Assembly: GCA_039654915.1 (NCBI GenBank)
Contig: CM077596.1
Location: 54,868,501 to 54,932,500, forward strand
Length of the DNA: 64,000 nucleotides
Reading direction: 5' to 3'
From: Aquilaria yunnanensis
Taxonomy: Eukaryota; Streptophyta; Magnoliopsida; Malvales; Thymelaeaceae
Made by a program: the position numbers and the translations under genes
Part shown: piece after piece, positions 49,108 to 59,872 of the stretch
How positions within the stretch are numbered: position 1 is the stretch's first letter
Layout of the letters: every line of letters begins with the position of its first letter
Notes under the pieces: model-generated
What the model was told of the DNA's origin: nothing
Databases searched by the model: none
Seen by the model: only the letters and a program-made list of their open reading frames with translations

Positions 49108-50455
49108 TTTGATCACTTGTGTAGGCTTGCCGCTGTGAGTAATCGTAGAATTTATAATCCCAAAAGAGACCGGTGGTGGGGCGCGTAAACAACCGAGATG
49201 GTGGGCGCGTGGGTGCGTAGACTACAGAGATGGACGGCCAGATCCGTCTCACTTTTTCCCTACACCCCGTAAGGACATATTTACCCCCAATAGGAAATCT
49301 GGACTCTGAAGCTAGGGTTTTTCGCAGCGACTTCCTTTTCTTTTTTTTTTCTTTTTTGGCATTTGAGTTGTTTTTTTGTCCGTATTTTTTTTTTCAATTT
49401 TAAGTGAAAATGGCAACATTGTACATGGTTGAAGCTGCCTAGCTAGGAGTTTCAGGTATAACATTAAAATTTCTTTTCATCCAATAAATGTGTTTGTGAA
49501 AAATTATAATGAGTTATTTGGTGTATTATTTTCATATTTCTTTAAAATTTTCACTTGACTTATGTATCGATAGAAATTTTACAATTTAATAAATTCAAAA
49601 AAGTTTATAAAGTATTTATAAAAAAATATGTATTTTCATTAATTTTCTTTTAAAATTGGATACGAGAAAAAATTCATAAAAAAAATTAATTTATAACTTT
49701 TTGAAGCTATTATTAGGTAGATAGAGTGTTATCTTTTAAATAATATTTATTTTAAACCAAAATCAACAACATTAAAAATAAAACTGACATTGAAATAAGA
49801 GATATATATTAAAAATAGAAAATAATGTTATTAGTTTTGTCTTATTATCGTGTTAATAAAATCAAATGCTTGAAACGGTATCATTTATTGATGGCTAAAT
49901 TTTCATTAGTTAGACTTGGGTAAACATAGATTCCCTAACCAAAGTTCCGTTCCGTTAACATTTTAGATGTCAATAGGAAACATGAATCCATAGAGATTTC
50001 CTTTTAAGACAATTTGATCTGTGGAAGTGGAGCAGCATTTCTGCTAAATTTCTCTCCTCAAATTATTCAACTCATAACGAAGATGCCAGAAAGGATTTTT
50101 GGCTGTTATAACTAATGATAAATATTAAGTGAAGTGTTAATATTTATATCAGTGGTGGTGATACAAATAAATGTTTTGGATCTCCTTTTTCCAAAATGAA
50201 ATTAATATATATTGTGAAATTAACACTTAATAATAATTTATCAATTAATAAGAGTTGAAAAACTCTTTCCCATGGGCCATGAAATTAGTCCAGTATTTCC
50301 TTGACGCGTGGATAAGAGCACCATGGGGACATGTCCGCCGTCATGTTGATTCACTTCTGTAGGCGTTTAGTTGCAACGAATCGCCAGAATTTTATAAACC
50401 AGGAGAGTATCTGAGAAGGCTGGTGTTTGATCCAACTTGACATTGAATTTATTTG
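49108..50455. other. 5' flank of B3 gene and AT-rich sequence
   Basis: The first 200 bp are GC-rich and likely hold the B3 promoter and leader. The rest is AT-rich and non-coding. The last part (50300-50450) recurs, diverged and split, at 55480-55610 and 57071-57180. Confidence 0.5.
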
Positions 50456-51748
50456 GGGCCGAAATGCACATATAGTCCTCCAACTTGATAAACTCCAGCG
50501 AGTTAGTCCTTTAGCTTCCCAGATTAAGCGCGTTAGTTCCTCAACTTCACTAAGCTAAACGAATTAGTCCAAGGGGTGACAGAAGGCGTCTAGCTGCCCT
50601 GCCTGTGCCTTTAACGTCGTGCGTTAGATGCTTAGGTGGATTAAAATTGGGGCTTTGCTATTCACTCGAGTGGCTTTTCGGCGAGTTAGGGGAAGCCAAA
50701 AAATTCCCAAAAATTAGGCGGCTGGAGAGGAGAGGGTCGGGGATGGAAAGAACAGAGTAAGCGAAGAGGGTCGGGGATGGATAGACGAAATTGGTGACGG
50801 AGGCATCTGCAATGGAGAGAAGAGGTTGCGTGGATGAGCCACGGGGACGAGCCTGCTCATCTGCCAGAGGGATTTGAGGTAGTAGCAAGGAGTCAGAAAG
50901 GCGAGATTTTGCGGCAGAAAATTTGCTGAAATTGGACAAGAACATGGCTGGGATGACGAATCTGGAGGAAGACAAAAAGCCGACCGATCAATCTGCTCAC
51001 ATCAATCTCAAAGTCAAAGGCCAGGATGGGAATGAGGTATCCTTTAAGATAAAAAAGAGCACACAGTTGAAGAAGCTTATGAATGCCTATTGCGATTGCC
51101 AGTCTGTGGATTTCAATTCCATTGTTTTCCTGTTTAATGGGCGTCGTTTACGAGCAGAGCAGACTCCATTGGAGGTCTCTTTCTCTCCCTCACCAATTGA
51201 CAACCATTGCTTCCTTGTTTCCTGTACCTTTGTCTTCTGTTCAGTATTGTTCTTGCCTTTAATTGGGATATTTGGATTCTGCAGCTAGAGATGGAGGACG
51301 GGGATGAGACCGATGCGATGCTGCACTAGACTGGTGGTGGTATGGCATAATTGTTGGAGATCGTAGGTTGTATGTAGGGGGTCCAAGGTGTTCGTAGTAC
51401 TTGCTTGATTAGGATTTCAAATATGACTCTGGAACTTCTATTGTTTAAGCCCTGCCCTTTCTAGGTTGCTTGAAAATGGCATACAATTATTTGCAAAAAA
51501 AGGAAAGAAGTATTAACCCATAAACTGCCGCTTTCCCATCTCTCTTTTCCAGTCATAGCCATCTCAAACAAAGCCCCACAAATACCCATGCCACATCAGC
51601 AAAAAATGTAACCCTGCCTGGCCTTCCATCCAATTTGGACCAACTTGCAAACTTTATTGAAGTTGAGCGACTAACTTGTATTGATTCCAAGATAAAGGAC
51701 TAACTCGTTAGAATTACAAAAGTTAAGGGACTATATACAGATTTTGGT
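50456..51748 (+). mobile_element. Inverted-repeat element carrying a captured SUMO gene
   Basis: 50465-50575 and the reverse complement of 51640-51740 share ATATAGTCC, AACTT and GAGTTAGTCCTTTA in the same order, forming imperfect terminal inverted repeats of about 100 bp. The interior is a SUMO gene copy with part of its intron structure, plus GC-rich flanking sequence. This is the pattern of a Pack-type (gene-carrying, non-autonomous) DNA element. No target duplication could be resolved, so the superfamily is unassigned. Confidence 0.65.
50944..51329 (+). pseudogene. SUMO (small ubiquitin-like modifier), truncated before the Gly-Gly
   Basis: SUMO is conjugated to lysines of target proteins through a C-terminal Gly-Gly exposed by processing. 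Exon 50944-51174 reads [20 protein letters not shown], then [40 protein letters not shown] and [14 protein letters not shown]. After an intron (donor GTCTCT, acceptor TTCTGCAG) exon 51285-51329 gives [14 protein letters not shown] and then TAG. Reading past it, TGGGMA follows, so the stop replaces the Gln of the family's HQTGG. The 91-residue product would fold as SUMO but could not be conjugated. Substitutions such as CDCQ for CDRQ and QTPLE for QTPDE also occur. It lies inside the inverted-repeat element and so is a captured copy. Confidence 0.88.
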
Positions 51749-51749
51749 T

Positions 51750-51870
51750 TGGCTACACAATTTCTAATACGTAACGTTGACTCAAGGGTTCAAGGGTGTA
51801 GGACGACGTGACATGGGTACGCCTCAACCACTGCGCCAACAAAAAAAAAAAAAAAAGGGTTTTACAGTTT
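51750..51870 (-). repeat. Possible tRNA-related SINE fragment
   Basis: On the minus strand, GGCGCAGTGGTTGAGGCG resembles a tRNA A-box region, next to a run of about 17 A on plus (51840-51857). No good B-box follows in the same orientation, so this is weak. Confidence 0.3.
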
Positions 51871-51962
51871 GAAGATTGCTCTTGGCCGCGCTGTGCCCCC
51901 ATTCGTCCACCAGTGCCACGCACCTTAGACAATGACACTGTATTTTGATTCTTTATGCTATG

Positions 51963-51963
<1 letters not shown>

Positions 51964-51994
<31 letters not shown>
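51964..51994. repeat. (CT)n microsatellite
   Basis: About 15 uninterrupted CT units. Confidence 0.95.
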
Positions 51995-51995
<1 letters not shown>

Positions 51996-53189
51996 GGCAA
52001 AGGCAAAAGGACGTGCCTATGTCCTTTTCCACAATTGGAGTTCCCTAATAAGGATGCTTCAAATTTCCTAATCCTTTCCAAATCTTTCTGGTAATCCACA
52101 AATAAAATATAAATAAATCTTTCCTTCATGTCTACTTAAAACAATGAATTAAGATGAATTATAATATCATTAATATTTTAACAAAAAAAAAATCAAATAA
52201 CAAGATCTTAACAGCCTATCAATCATAATGGAAGTGTTTTTTGAACCCATCTTTATGATAAAAGTTGCCACATGCTCAATCACAAAAAATTTTGGTGTAT
52301 TTGGTTTTTTAGAACACATAAGAAAGTTATAAGGTTCCCACCTTTTGAAAATTATGACAGCTCTTACCTCTAATAGATTATTGACTCCGTCTCTAATCTA
52401 CTTGTTTCATTCCCCTAACCCCAAGAGTTGTTTCCATAAACATGATTGAACTAAAGCTGGTCTTTTTTGGCAGACCGACAGTTGAGTTGATATTTTTTAT
52501 GTGACACAATTTGTTGGTGATTTTGAAGGGAAGAGATGAGACTCGAGGATTAATTGGAATAAAAGAAAAAAATATATATTAATTGCTACACATAGACTTA
52601 TAGATAGCCTTAAATTTTGACGATGTTCTAGGTAATAATTCTTTTGACAGTGATTATAGCAATGCTTTTTTACAATGGAATGAATCAAATTATATCTATA
52701 CTCAAGCCTAAGGATATTTTTAAAATTTACCCTATAATCAAGGCTCAAAAAGTTATAAGACAATAAATGAAATATTAGGAAGCAATCTTTATACTAATTA
52801 GGCTGAGTTCATTTATTGTGTACGCAATTGAAAAACGCTTTTTTTACGGGGGATGGGTCAAGCGCTAAAATAGAGAGTACATATTCTCTGTTATATTTAC
52901 ATTGCATTGTTACATCGTCGATTTTTTAGGCTAACGTGACAAGATCCATATTTTAATTAGGAGAAGAAGACCAGCAGCAAGTTGATGTGTTAAAAGAAGT
53001 ACCACATCGTCGACGTGACGTGAGCCAAGAAAGCCAAAATCTCTAAATGATTTTCAATTTTATTCAAAGCAGCTATGTGTAATTGTACGTATTCAAATTG
53101 TGGAAAGTTGTATAATCTAAATTGGAATGGGACGGAGCCGAGGATCAGTACAGGCAAAGCTCACCACTAGCTATATGCCACGACACATC
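51995..53189. other. AT-rich intergenic sequence
   Basis: No supported gene or RNA. The 88-codon minus frame at 52497-52763 is Tyr/Asn/Leu-rich and matches nothing recognised. Confidence 0.5.
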
Positions 53190-53910
53190 TCTATGTAAAG
53201 CACGGTAGTATAATAAATCAAGCTCCGGAAAAATAAAATTAAACAAATCCTCAAATAAGGAAAACAAGAAAAACATAATAGAAAAGAAATCTAATTTCTC
53301 GGGAATCAAAATCAGTTCATGGAATTAGATCCTGTGCTGGGTAAGTTGGTATCAGAAATTACTTTCAGCTTCTGATGTTCTGGTAAAAAATTCTTTGCTC
53401 CTTCAGTAGAAAAAAATAAAAATAAAAACATTAGCCTAATTACATCTTCTGTCAATAATTCATCTCCTGGCATCAGCCAGTCTACCTGCCTCTTATAAAT
53501 CTAGGTGATAAATTTTATCTTCGATTCCTTTAATTATGTGATTTGACAAAGACTTATAAACTACGTAGATAAAGAAAGTAAAGACCTGAGTGACTGTGTC
53601 CCTGAACCGATTCAAAACTTTGATAAATTAAGCCCATGACAAACATTTCAACTGATTTGTGTCCAAATCATCTTTATTTTTTTTTTTCAACTGAAGGAGC
53701 AAAGAATTTTTTACCAGAACAACAGAAGCTGAAAATAATTTCTGATACCAACTTACCCAGCACAGCGCCTAATTCTATGAACTGATTTTAATTCTCGAAA
53801 AATTAGATTTCTTTTCTACTATTTTTTCTTGTTTTGCTTATTTGAGGATTTTTTTAATTTTATTTTTCCGGAGCTTTGATTTAGTATACTGCCGCGCTTT
53901 ACATAGAAGC
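53190..53910. repeat. Long inverted repeat, arms about 220 bp
   Basis: 53190-53413 and 53688-53910 are reverse complements with scattered mismatches and small gaps. Shared words include GAGCAAAGAATTTTTTACCA, TCTGATACCAACTTACCCAG, TTTATTTTTCCGGAGCTT and GCGCTTTACATAGA. The spacer is about 275 bp. A transcript would fold into a long hairpin. It could be a fold-back transposon or an inverted-duplication siRNA/young-miRNA locus. Confidence 0.88.
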
Positions 53911-55012
53911 ACAATGTGGGAGCCATGTTAGCATCCACTCCCACCAGCAACATCACAATTAAACCGGTAAAAGTAAAACCCAATGAAAATAGAAGGATAA
54001 AAACAGGAACATAGAACGTAAAATCCGAGACTGTGTTATATTCAAAAAGGTTTCTTCTTCTCTTAATCTGAGTCTCCTTCATTTTCTTAACATCCCTTCG
54101 CAATCTTTCAAGTTATAAGCTTAAATTTCGGTTCTCTTCTATTGATTCCCGCCAATGATGTCTCTCAGTTCTTGATCTCCAATTCCCCGTTAATAAATTC
54201 TACCTGGCTTCAGACTATAGTTGATTCTTGTCGGCTTCAGAATGCCACATTGAAGCTTTGAGTCCTCTCAAGTGAGGAATTTGATACGCTTGGGGCTTGG
54301 GGGGCTCTCAGGTGAGCCATTACGCTGTCGCTATGCTCAATCTTAATCCCACATTTTTTTTTTGCCAAGTGAAGAAGATGGCCATTAGTTTGTTTTGAAA
54401 TTTACTTTAATGTGCTTCCATTCCATTTGTCCATATAGGGTGTGCACTCAGAACTAAGTCAACCTATAAGACTGCATAAATTGATCCGTACTAACCCGAT
54501 GGTATATGATTTTATAAGGTTTCGGTTATGATCCATATTTAGAAATTTTAAATTGAATATTGTATAGTGCGGTTACAATTTTTGAATGTTATAGCCAGTA
54601 AAAGCCACACAAACTTAAAAGGAGAGACATAATCTAATATAAATTAAAATTTTATACCTAATTGACTAATTCTCTCTCCCTTTTGATCTCTACCTCTATA
54701 ATTTAGAACTAATTTCTTAAACTCAAAATTAAAGTTCAATACTTAAAGGGAGACTAAATCCATTATTCATCATATTCCCTTCCCCTATTGCCCAGCCTGC
54801 TAGCCTAAAATTGGAATTGGTAAGTTAATTTCTTTTCTATATGTGGTTAGTAAATTAGTATACATACATATTAATACTTATGAATATTTTATCGATCATT
54901 AACATCATAATTGGCTTGGTGCCACCCATTTGCCCACGGTCCTTGACGCACACCCCTATACTAACAGAAAAAAAAAAGCACATCGGGCATCACAAGGAAT
55001 CAAGTTGCTTGT
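53911..55012. other. Intergenic sequence
   Basis: No supported gene. The last 130 bp (from about 54885) are related to the B3-gene intron at 48980-49026. Confidence 0.5.
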
Positions 55013-55085
55013 CATTTGGACAAAATGAAGAGCAGGATTAGCGAAATTCAAGATCTTAGGGTAGGACGCGCCATCGGGTGTGTCC
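55013..55085 (-). pseudogene. Duplicated fragment of B3-gene exon 1
   Basis: The minus strand reads PDGASYPKILNFANPALHFV and then QM, against PDGASRPEMSDFADRALHSV and QM in exon 1 of the gene at 49107-49027. The splice donor after ATG has changed from GTAAGC to ACAAGC. The second exon is not present nearby, so it cannot make the B3 protein. Confidence 0.75.
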
Positions 55086-55610
55086 AATGGTGAAACTATG
55101 ATGTTTGGTTTGGGGGGAGGGGGGGGGAGGAGAGAGCCCGGAGGAGAGTTGACGGAGCTTAGAGGAGATGAATGGCGTTTTGGGCGAGACAAACCTAGAG
55201 ATTGGGACTAAGTCGTACTAAGTCAAAACTAAGGGATCAAATCTTGTGAATTGGAAAAGCTAGAGGACTAATGATGCATTTAATCCATGTTTAAATATCT
55301 ACTTAAGACTAGAGAGAATAATTACTAATTTAATCCCTATTTTCTTCATCTCTTACGTCACTACCCCCATCTTTATATTCTTCCATTATTTTTGGGGGGT
55401 AGGAATGCATATTCAGCCCCTATTTTCTCTCGAATTAACCAATTAAGTATCAATATCTAAAACTTTTCAAATTTTTTGGGGGTAGTAGCACTCCCATGCC
55501 CCTATTATGGTCTGCCACCATGATGATTCACTTTTGTAGGTGTTTAGTTGCAACTTTCCTTTTTTCGCACCTAGAATTTTTTACACCAGAAGAGAGTTTT
55601 TAAGAACGGG

Positions 55611-57070
55611 TAGGGATAACAATTGGGTGGGTTAGGTTAGGCTTAGGTCAGGTCATTTAGGTTTAGGTCTAGTTGGGTTAACATTAATTTGAGTATAGGT
55701 CAAGTCATTAAGGTTCAGGTTGATTTCAAGTTGAGTTGATTTCGGGTTCAAGTTGGATTGGACCAACTTTATTTGGGCTCGAGTTAATTACAGGTCAGGT
55801 CAATTTCAGTCTCAGGTAACTTCAGGTCATGTTTCGGGTCAAATTTGGGTCAACATTTGTGTTCACTCGGGTTACTGGTGTGTAGGCCAAAACAATTGAA
55901 TCAATTTATTTATTTTTTTCAATTTTTGTTAAAATTTAAATCAAAGAATTTGATTTTTTTTGTGATTTAATTTAAATTAATTTTTTATTTTTTAGTATAT
56001 TTAATTAAAATATTTATAAAAATTTTCTTCATTATAGTTTAGTACATATTTAGGTAATTTAACATTGTTAGTAATATTTGATTGTTTTTCTAAACTTATA
56101 CTTTTCAATTATTACTGTACAAGTCATTCAGATCCTTACTCAGCTATCACATAAACATACACTACGATAATTTTGCTATACTTTTGCTTTGATGAATTTT
56201 ATTTGAAATTACTACGAAATGCAAATCAAATTCACTATTAATGACTAAACTATAAAATTTGAAAATTTTTGGATGAATGTGCAAAGATTTTAAAAGTTTA
56301 AAGACCCATGTTGTAATAATTAGCGGTGGCTCAAAGAAATTTTTTAAAACTTAGGTACTTTATTGCACTGTACTTAAAAAATTTTAAGGATGAATGTCGC
56401 AATTTTATCAATTACCTATTAAGATCATTAAACTAACTAAATATAAAAATTACTTCTTTTGGAAAAATTCATATATATAACTTACTAAATATGGAAGTTT
56501 CTTCTCCAAATATGATATTTGCAATATATAAAAGTCCTCAAAAAATGGAAGTTAATAAATAAGGAAATCCCTTTTTAAAATATGAGAATTATTAAATATA
56601 ATGAAATTACTAAATATAGAAGTCCATTCTCTAAAAATAAGACCTATTAAATATAGAAGTACCAACAAATGAAAGTTACTAAGTACGGAAGTTACCATTC
56701 TTAAATATGGGATATACTAAATATGAAAGTTTCAAAAAAAGAAAATTACCAAATATGGAAACCTTCGTATTTAGGACTCACTAAATAATGGAAAAGAAAA
56801 ATTAAAATTTAGGGTGAGGGTTAAAATCAGGTTTTGTAGATTTTAGTTATCAAGTCATCTCGGATTTGGGTCAGGTTAGTTTCAGTTTAGGTCATTTTGG
56901 GTTCAGATTAACTTGGGCTCAGGTCATTTGGGTTCCAGTTTTCTCAAGTTCCTCTTTAATTGGGTTCAGGGTCAGGTTGTTGACTTTTTTTGTCAATTCA
57001 AATCAGGTTGAACTTAACTTCGAATAAGTTGGATTAGGTCATCAGGTTGAATTAGATTCTACCATCCCTA
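55611..57070. mobile_element. Non-autonomous hAT-like element, copy A (1460 bp)
   Basis: Ends TAGGGATAACAATTGGG at 55611 and ACCATCCCTA at 57070, flanked by the perfect 8-bp duplication AGAACGGG (55603-55610 and 57071-57078). Subterminal parts are rich in TCAGGTT/GGGTCA words. The AT-rich interior has no transposase. It is the inverse orientation of copies B and C. It splits a sequence related to 50300-50460. Confidence 0.88.
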
Positions 57071-57561
57071 AGAACGGGCATGAGCTGTGCCTTGAGCCTG
57101 GGGGCCGTTCCGGGGGAATGTGTCCTTGATACTTTACGAAGGCGAAATGGCTGGTGTTTGCCTCCAACTTGACTTTGCGCGAAGAGTGGGTTAGTACTGT
57201 TTTTGTTAGGCTTTACAATTTGATGCATTGGGTATTAACTTTGCCGGATCCTGTAATTTGCCTTTCCCTTAATGCATCAAGACGTAAAGTTGGAGCATGA
57301 ATTAATTTGCCTAAATCATGAATTAAGACGTTTTCTCTTAATGCATGCTCTTTTCACAAAAAATTCATCATTTTATTTCTTTTAAAATTTTTTAGAAAAA
57401 ATAAATTTTTTATATAAAAATGGTACCTTAAAAATTATAGTTTCTAAATATAATTTTTTATTTTTTTTACAATATAAATTAATATAAAAGTTTATACTTC
57501 AAACTTTAGTTTAAAAAAAAAAGTAAAGGATAAGTTCCGCAACAGATATCGCCGTTGACTT

Positions 57562-58961
57562 ACGGATGGCAAAATTTGACTCGGCCCGACGACTTGGCCC
57601 AACTCACCTAAACACAAGTCAGACTTGAACTGATTTGACAAAAAAAAAATTCAACTACCTGAATTTGAACATGTTTGAAGGGAAACCTGAGAAAACCAAA
57701 ACATAAAATACTCCAACCCAAAGTGACCCAAAGCTTGAATTAACCTGAACCTGAAGTAACTCAAACCCGATACTGACATGACCCAAACCCGTGATAACCC
57801 GATGACTAAATCTAAGAAAACCCAATTTTAACCCTCATACTAAACCTTAACTTTCATTTTTTCATTATCTTCCATATTTATGAGCTTCCATGTTTAGTAA
57901 CTTCCATTTTTTTGAGACTTTTATATGCAGTATATTTCATATTTAGGGAATGTGACTTCTGTAATTAGTAACTTGCATTTTTTGGGATTTTCATTTTTAG
58001 TAAATCTCATGTTTCGGATGAGACTTTCAAATTTAGTAGCTCTATTTTTTTTTTTACTTTTATATTTAGTAATTTTCATATTTTGAGAATGAATTTTCAC
58101 ATTCAGTAACTTTCATTTTTTTAGGATTTCTATATTTTGTAAGTCCCATGTTTGGGGAAAGGGCTTCCGTATTCAGTAAGTCTCATATTTGGATTCTTTT
58201 AAAATAAGTAACTTTTATATTTAGCAAAGTTTCACGATCTTGATAAACAATGGTCAAAATTACAACATACATCCCTAAGCTTTTAAGTAAAGTATAATAA
58301 GGTACCTAAATTTTGAAAAATTTCATTACAATCACCTTTAATAATTACAACATGGTTCAAATCTTTGCACTTTCACCTAAATTTTTTCAAATTTTACAAT
58401 TAAGTCACTAGTAGTGAATTTGAGTTGCATTTTGTAGTAATTTCAAACAAAATTCATTGGAACATAAGCATAGCAAAATTGTCGTAATGTATGTCTAGGT
58501 AATAGTTGGGTGATGATCTAAATAGCCTGTATAGTAATAGTTGAAAGGTATGAGTCTAGAAAAACAATCAAATATTACCAATAGTGTTAAATTACCTAAA
58601 TATGTACTAAACTACAATGAAGAAGATTTTTATGAATATTTTGATTAAATATACTCAAAAATAAAAATTAATTTAAATTAAATCACACAAAAAAATAAAT
58701 TATTTTATTTAATTTTTAACAAAAATTGAAAAAAAAATAAATCGATTTAATCATTTTGGCTTATGCACCAGTAACCCGAGTGAATACAAAGGTCAACTCG
58801 AAACTTGACCTAAAGTTACTCAAGGCTGAAATTAACCCAACCGGTGGTAAACCCAAACCTAAATAACCCGACTTAGACCCAAATTCATGCTAACCTAACT
58901 AGATCTGAACCTGAATGACCTAACCCAAACTTAACTCGACTCACCTAATTGCCATCTCTGC
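57562..58961. mobile_element. Non-autonomous hAT-like element, copy B (about 1400 bp)
   Basis: Starts ACGGATGGCAAAATTTGAC and ends AATTGCCATCTCTGC. Flanks GTTGACTT (57554-57561) and ACTGACTT (58962-58969) match at 6 of 8 positions, a decayed duplication. Interior words such as CCAGTAACCCGAG, TGAAGAAGATTTTTATGA and AATATTACCAATAGTG match copies A (reversed) and C. Confidence 0.78.
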
Positions 58962-58969
58962 ACTGACTT

Positions 58970-59872
58970 CCTCATGCATCGAGGTCGAGTAAAGCAGAAC
59001 AGTGACTTCTAAATTGGAAAAGTTATATATATTTTCAAAGTGAATGCCAAAAACAAACGGCCAAAATATTGTTAATGTCATGTTTCTTCTTCTTTCCTTT
59101 TTTTTTTCTTTTCTCTGTTTATTGTCAAAGGTCTATTTCAGTTGCTAGATATGTTATTTATGATCGTTTGGTTTCCAAACTCCTCCATATTTTAGAGATG
59201 TCAACAAGTCTGATTTAGACCTTTCTATAGGTAATTGGGTTTAGATAGTATTTTTCCCACTACCATCTAACTTATTTAAGACACGTGTTTAACTTTTTAT
59301 ACTTCTTTTTTATATTTTTATGTATATTTTACAAATAATGTGTATATTTACAATTAATAATAACTAAAAAATCACAAATTAAAGTAATAAAAAGTAATTT
59401 ATGTTATCATATTTTTATTTTGAAATAAAATCATATTTTAAATGTAAATATATTAATTTAGGAGGGATGCATGTACGATCGAGTAGAATTAGTTAAAGTT
59501 ATACATTTTTCATGGCTATGCGAGTAGGGCAAGTTCAAGATAAGGCGACCGAGTTTGTTGAGGGGGGGGGGATGTGGTGTACTTATATGGCAAATGGATT
59601 GGTAAAATCCATTACTTGTAGATACTTGCCTATGATGAATAGGTAGATGGGTAAAAAAACCTATGACGAGATGAACGTAGATAATAAAATATATCTATCT
59701 GATGGGAACGAGTAGATGGCGGGTTTAAGGTATCCATGATGGATTACTCGTCATACTCGTGAAGTTAAAACACCTAATATACCCTTTCTAAATCTCTAAC
59801 CCTATTTTTATCCCTCATCTCCTTACCCCCACCCTCTTTTTCTCTCTCTCTCAAGGCCTCTGTCATTTCATA
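58970..59872. other. AT-rich spacer between hAT-like copies
   Basis: No gene. Contains a run of 10 G at 59563-59572 and pyrimidine-rich text at 59820-59860. Confidence 0.5.

Noticed and set aside
53347..53356. TGGTATCAGA, resembling an initiator-tRNA primer binding site
   Set aside because: It lies within the arm of the long inverted repeat, with no LTR end before it and no retroelement sequence after it.
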